Assembly: GCA_022825745.1 (NCBI GenBank)
Contig: JAJDWF010000138.1
Span: 1 to 50,355, forward strand
DNA: 50,355 nt
DNA from: Dehalococcoidia bacterium
GTDB lineage: Bacteria > Chloroflexota > Dehalococcoidia > Lucifugimonadales > UBA3495
Direction of reading: 5' to 3'
The translations under genes and the position numbers were made by a program. Within the stretch, counting starts at the first letter, position 1. Each line of letters opens with the position of its first letter. The notes below the pieces were generated by a model. It was not told where the DNA came from and did not search any database. It saw only the letters and a list, made by a program, of their open reading frames with translations. This document shows, piece by piece, positions 47,836 to 50,355 of the stretch.

Positions 47836-49292
47836 GCCAACTGGTACTCCCGCGAGGCGACAACGAGTTGCAGCATTTCGACTACCCGCTCCTCGGAGCA
47901 GGCAACGGCGTCATCCTTGTCGAAGCGGATTTCTCCCCATGGCGCAGCCAACGCCACCAGGCTGTTCAGCGTAGTTTCCGAAACCTCAAACATGCCCATG
48001 GCGTCAAGGCACGCTTCGGCCAGTTGGCGAGGGGACAGGACGTCTCCCGCCGACCGGACCTTGTCCACGATTGCGGAGACGCCGGGCCGGGTAGTATCGC
48101 GCATTTCGGCGCCGGCGGCGTTGATGCGCTCCACCAGGTTGCCGGTGTCGATCCACTCCATGCCGGTGTGCCAACCCTCCACGGTGGGCGGGTTGAGGAT
48201 TTCCTGGCCCATGAAATTGACGTCCATGGCCAGGTTACAGATTGTCCACTCCGGTGTCCGGTGGCTGCCGGCCAGCCGAGCCGTGCCGCCTACCAGCTCA
48301 GCAGGGCTTTTGACCCGCCCCAGACGGGCGGACTCGTCGGAGAAGAAGTCGGAGAGGAACAGGCAGCGCATCACGGCGCGGATGTCGCCCCCGGTGCGCG
48401 TGAACTCGTCGGCGAGCATGCCGATCGCCTCCTCGTCAGGGCGGTCGGAAACGAAGAAGTTGTAAAGCTTGCTGCCGATGTAGTGGGCGGTTGCCGGTTG
48501 CCGCACGATGATGTCGATGATTTCCTGGCCGTTGAAGGCGCCGGCATGACCCAGGAACGTCTTTTCGCTGTCGTCGTGGTCGTCGTCACGATAGCGGAAC
48601 TGCCAGTCAATGCGACCGTAAGGCCAGAATGAATCGCGGCTGGCCCGAATGCTCATGTACTCCGCGTTGTCTATCGTCCAGCCGGTGAACGAACGGGCGG
48701 CGGACTTCACGTCGTCCTCGGTGTAGTTGCCGATGCCCATGGAGAACAGTTCAAGCAACTCGCGCCCGTAGTTTTCGTTGGGAGCGTCCTTGTGGTTGTC
48801 CTTGTTGTCCAGCCAGAAAATCATGGCCGGGTCGCGGGACAGTTCCAGCAGGATGTCGGCAAACTTGCCCAGCCCGTGCCGTCGGAAGGTGTGGGTCTGG
48901 TTGACCACCGCCTTGGCGTGGTTGAGTTTGCCGTAGGCGGTGGCGAACAACCCGTGCCAGAACAGGGCCATCTTTTCTTCCAGCGGCCGGCGGGAATTGA
49001 TGATGCGATACAGCCAATAGCCTTGGCTGCTCTCCAACAGCATCAGGCTGTTCTGGTCGGTGTGATAGCGGCGGATCAGGTCTTCGATTTCCAGGTCCGG
49101 CTGCAGCTCGGGATGGAGCAGTTCCTCAACGGTGGCTTCGTAGCCCTGCGTGGCGGCCCGGTCGATTTCGGCGCGGGTTGCGCCGAAGCCGGCCCGCCTC
49201 AACAGATGCGCGATGCGGGTGGTTTCAGGATCGGCCAGGCTAACCCGGTCGGCTATGGTCATGGAGCCTTGCGTGAAGGTCATTGTTGCCAT
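47832..49292 (-). CDS. DUF1800 family protein (module 2)
   Basis: A 486-residue DUF1800 protein with the same blocks as the module 1 copy: HLLRRAGFGATRAEIDRAA, LEEKMALFWHGLF, NENYGRELLELFSMG, SAARSFTGWT and NPPTVEGWHTGMEW. There is no signal peptide. ATG 49292 is preferred over the TTG at 49307 because GAGGAAACGAAGG precedes it. It follows the radical-SAM-like gene by about 32 bases and is coupled to the NHL gene; no DUF1501 is present between them, unlike module 1. Confidence 0.92.
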   Translation of the reverse strand: MATMTFTQGSMTIADRVSLADPETTRIAHLLRRAGFGATRAEIDRAATQGYEATVEELLHPELQPDLEIEDLIRRYHTDQNSLMLLESSQGYWLYRIINSRRPLEEKMALFWHGLFATAYGKLNHAKAVVNQTHTFRRHGLGKFADILLELSRDPAMIFWLDNKDNHKDAPNENYGRELLELFSMGIGNYTEDDVKSAARSFTGWTIDNAEYMSIRASRDSFWPYGRIDWQFRYRDDDHDDSEKTFLGHAGAFNGQEIIDIIVRQPATAHYIGSKLYNFFVSDRPDEEAIGMLADEFTRTGGDIRAVMRCLFLSDFFSDESARLGRVKSPAELVGGTARLAGSHRTPEWTICNLAMDVNFMGQEILNPPTVEGWHTGMEWIDTGNLVERINAAGAEMRDTTRPGVSAIVDKVRSAGDVLSPRQLAEACLDAMGMFEVSETTLNSLVALAAPWGEIRFDKDDAVACSEERVVEMLQLVVASREYQLA

Positions 49293-49324
49293 CCTTCGTT
49301 TCCTCAAAGAGTCTGTCGCACCGC

Positions 49325-50355
49325 CTACATCAGGTTCCAGCGGGGGTTGGCGTCCGCCAACTCGCGAAGGTAGTCAACCAGCCAGGGGCGGACTTCCTCC
49401 GCCATGTAGAAAGTGGGCGCGATCAGTTCCGATTCGTCGGCGATGATGCCCTCTTCGATGCAGCGCGTGGCCACCTCGGTGCCGGGCATGACGCTGACGC
49501 CGACGCGGAGGTTGGCCAGAGACGGTTTCAGCCCGCGCAGGAACTCCAGCTTGTTCTCAACCGACTCGCGGGTTTCGCCCGGCTCGCCAAACTGCTGGGA
49601 GATGGTGTAGTGTAGGTCGCCCGCTTCACACAGGTCGGTGGTCTCTTTAAGGGATGCGTAGCGCGAGGTGTCGTTGTCGCCCTCGTGGGGGTCTCCGCCG
49701 CGCGTCCCGCCCATCATCACCAGGCCGCAGCCGGCCTGTTTCATCAGCCCGATCAGTTCGGCGTCGCAGGCGTAGGGGGCCAGGCAGGTGTTCCAGCGCA
49801 CCTTGACCTCGGCTTCCATGAGCGCGTTGCACAGTTCCTTGGCGTGTTCCAGCGGCACGTTGAAGCAGTTGTCCACGAAGAATATCTTTTTCAATCCATA
49901 CCTTTCGGTGACCTCCGCCACCTCCTCAACAACCTCGTCGATGGGGCGAATGACGCGCCAGGCCCCCTCAGGCGTGCGGATGTCGTCGGCGGAGGTGGGG
50001 TAGTAGAAACCGCCCAGCTTGGTGAGCACGCTCACGCCGAATCCGGCCTTGGCGTACTTGGGCATGTCCAGGTCGTCCAGGCTGGGCCGTTCGATGAAGT
50101 CGGATGAGCAACGCATCCCGTTGTACACCAGCTGGCCGTTTTCGCGGTACAGCAGTCCGGTCATGCCCCGGTAGTCGGGTTCGCCGATCTCGATGCGGCC
50201 CGCCAGGTCGGCAAAGCTTTCGCCGGCGTCTCCCGCCAAACCGAAGTCGGGCTGGACGTATTCAAAGACCTGTGTGGGCATGATGCTGAAGGCCGGGCCG
50301 CCGCACACGATGGTCGCGTCGGAGATGGAGCGGACGCGCTCGATGACGCTCCTGG
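49325..50355 (-). CDS. Radical-SAM/B12-binding-like protein, partial (5' end outside window), cysteine motif not seen
   Basis: The frame enters from the right edge. RSVIERVRSISDATIVCGGP and FSIMPTQVFEYVQPDFGLAG form the end of a B12-binding-like domain. The remainder follows the order of B12-type radical SAM proteins: RPSLDDLDMPKY, a strand, FFVDNCFNVPLEHAKELCN, LAPYACDAELIGLMKQAGC and QFGEPGETRESVENKLEFL. Where CxxxCxxC is expected it reads VLTKLGGFYYPTSADD, without any of the three cysteines. It may therefore not hold the 4Fe-4S cluster, or it uses other ligands. It is upstream of and close to DUF1800 module 2. Confidence 0.7.
   Translation of the reverse strand, partial: RSVIERVRSISDATIVCGGPAFSIMPTQVFEYVQPDFGLAGDAGESFADLAGRIEIGEPDYRGMTGLLYRENGQLVYNGMRCSSDFIERPSLDDLDMPKYAKAGFGVSVLTKLGGFYYPTSADDIRTPEGAWRVIRPIDEVVEEVAEVTERYGLKKIFFVDNCFNVPLEHAKELCNALMEAEVKVRWNTCLAPYACDAELIGLMKQAGCGLVMMGGTRGGDPHEGDNDTSRYASLKETTDLCEAGDLHYTISQQFGEPGETRESVENKLEFLRGLKPSLANLRVGVSVMPGTEVATRCIEEGIIADESELIAPTFYMAEEVRPWLVDYLRELADANPRWNLM

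Overview
The window is GC-rich, gene-dense bacterial chromosome with no phage, IS element or CRISPR array. I read it as Chloroflexota, probably a Dehalococcoidia/SAR202-like lineage. The reasons are lipoproteins with Val/Glu/Lys-repeat linkers, flavin-dependent LLM oxidoreductase and acyl-CoA dehydrogenases, DUF1800/DUF1501/NHL gene sets, a T-box leader and in-frame UGA (selenocysteine) genes. This assignment is inference; no rRNA or marker phylogeny was possible.

Layout. 1-1754 (+): PAC2-family tail and an M20 peptidase. 1833-8702 (-): infC-rpmI-rplT (infC apparently starting at AUA) and pheS-pheT-moeA-acidic protein. 8885-9211 (+): Rieske ferredoxin. 9315-14025 (-): a seven-gene cassette with a HIBADH-like dehydrogenase, a UGSC selenoprotein and its 342-aa neighbour, a FlK-like hotdog thioesterase, an SDR and a lipoprotein. 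14149-16214 (+): two related alpha/beta hydrolases (the second without its nucleophile), then tRNA-Arg(CCG) and tRNA-Pro(UGG). 16265-19496 (-): tenA, a thioesterase, trmD and an amidohydrolase; dRS3-like repeats flank tenA. 19607-20471 (+): mogA and a small protein. 20573-24341 (-): DUF1800-DUF1501-NHL operon. 24618-28582 (-): Opp/Dpp-type ABC importer. 28694-31280 (+): Ile-type T-box, acetolactate synthase and an HTH protein. 31297-33325 (-): panD and two methyltransferases, behind a roughly 450-nt leader that may encode a small protein. 33948-35368 (-): SprT-like metalloprotease and quinone oxidoreductase. 35497-36312 (+): a GreA-domain fusion. 36377-36844 (-): a selenocysteine peroxiredoxin. 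36985-37401 (+): GlcG-like protein. 37427-41222 (-): two acyl-CoA dehydrogenases, a YHS protein and an LLM flavin enzyme. 41412-45352 (+): betaine/proline-type ABC importer. 45468-46779 (+): RraA-like and AhpD-like proteins. 46813 to the right edge (-): a second DUF1800-NHL pair behind a radical-SAM-like gene.

The most notable points are two independent genes that only make sense if UGA is read as selenocysteine (Sec102 in a UGSC protein, Sec46 in a peroxiredoxin), each followed by a hairpin placed like a bacterial SECIS. A repeated hairpin (core GGGGCGAAT/ATTCGCCCC) occurs four times, each time between convergent genes, so it looks like a dispersed bidirectional terminator. DUF1800 and NHL-propeller genes are linked twice, once with DUF1501, none with a visible export signal. 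This may be an undescribed functional module.
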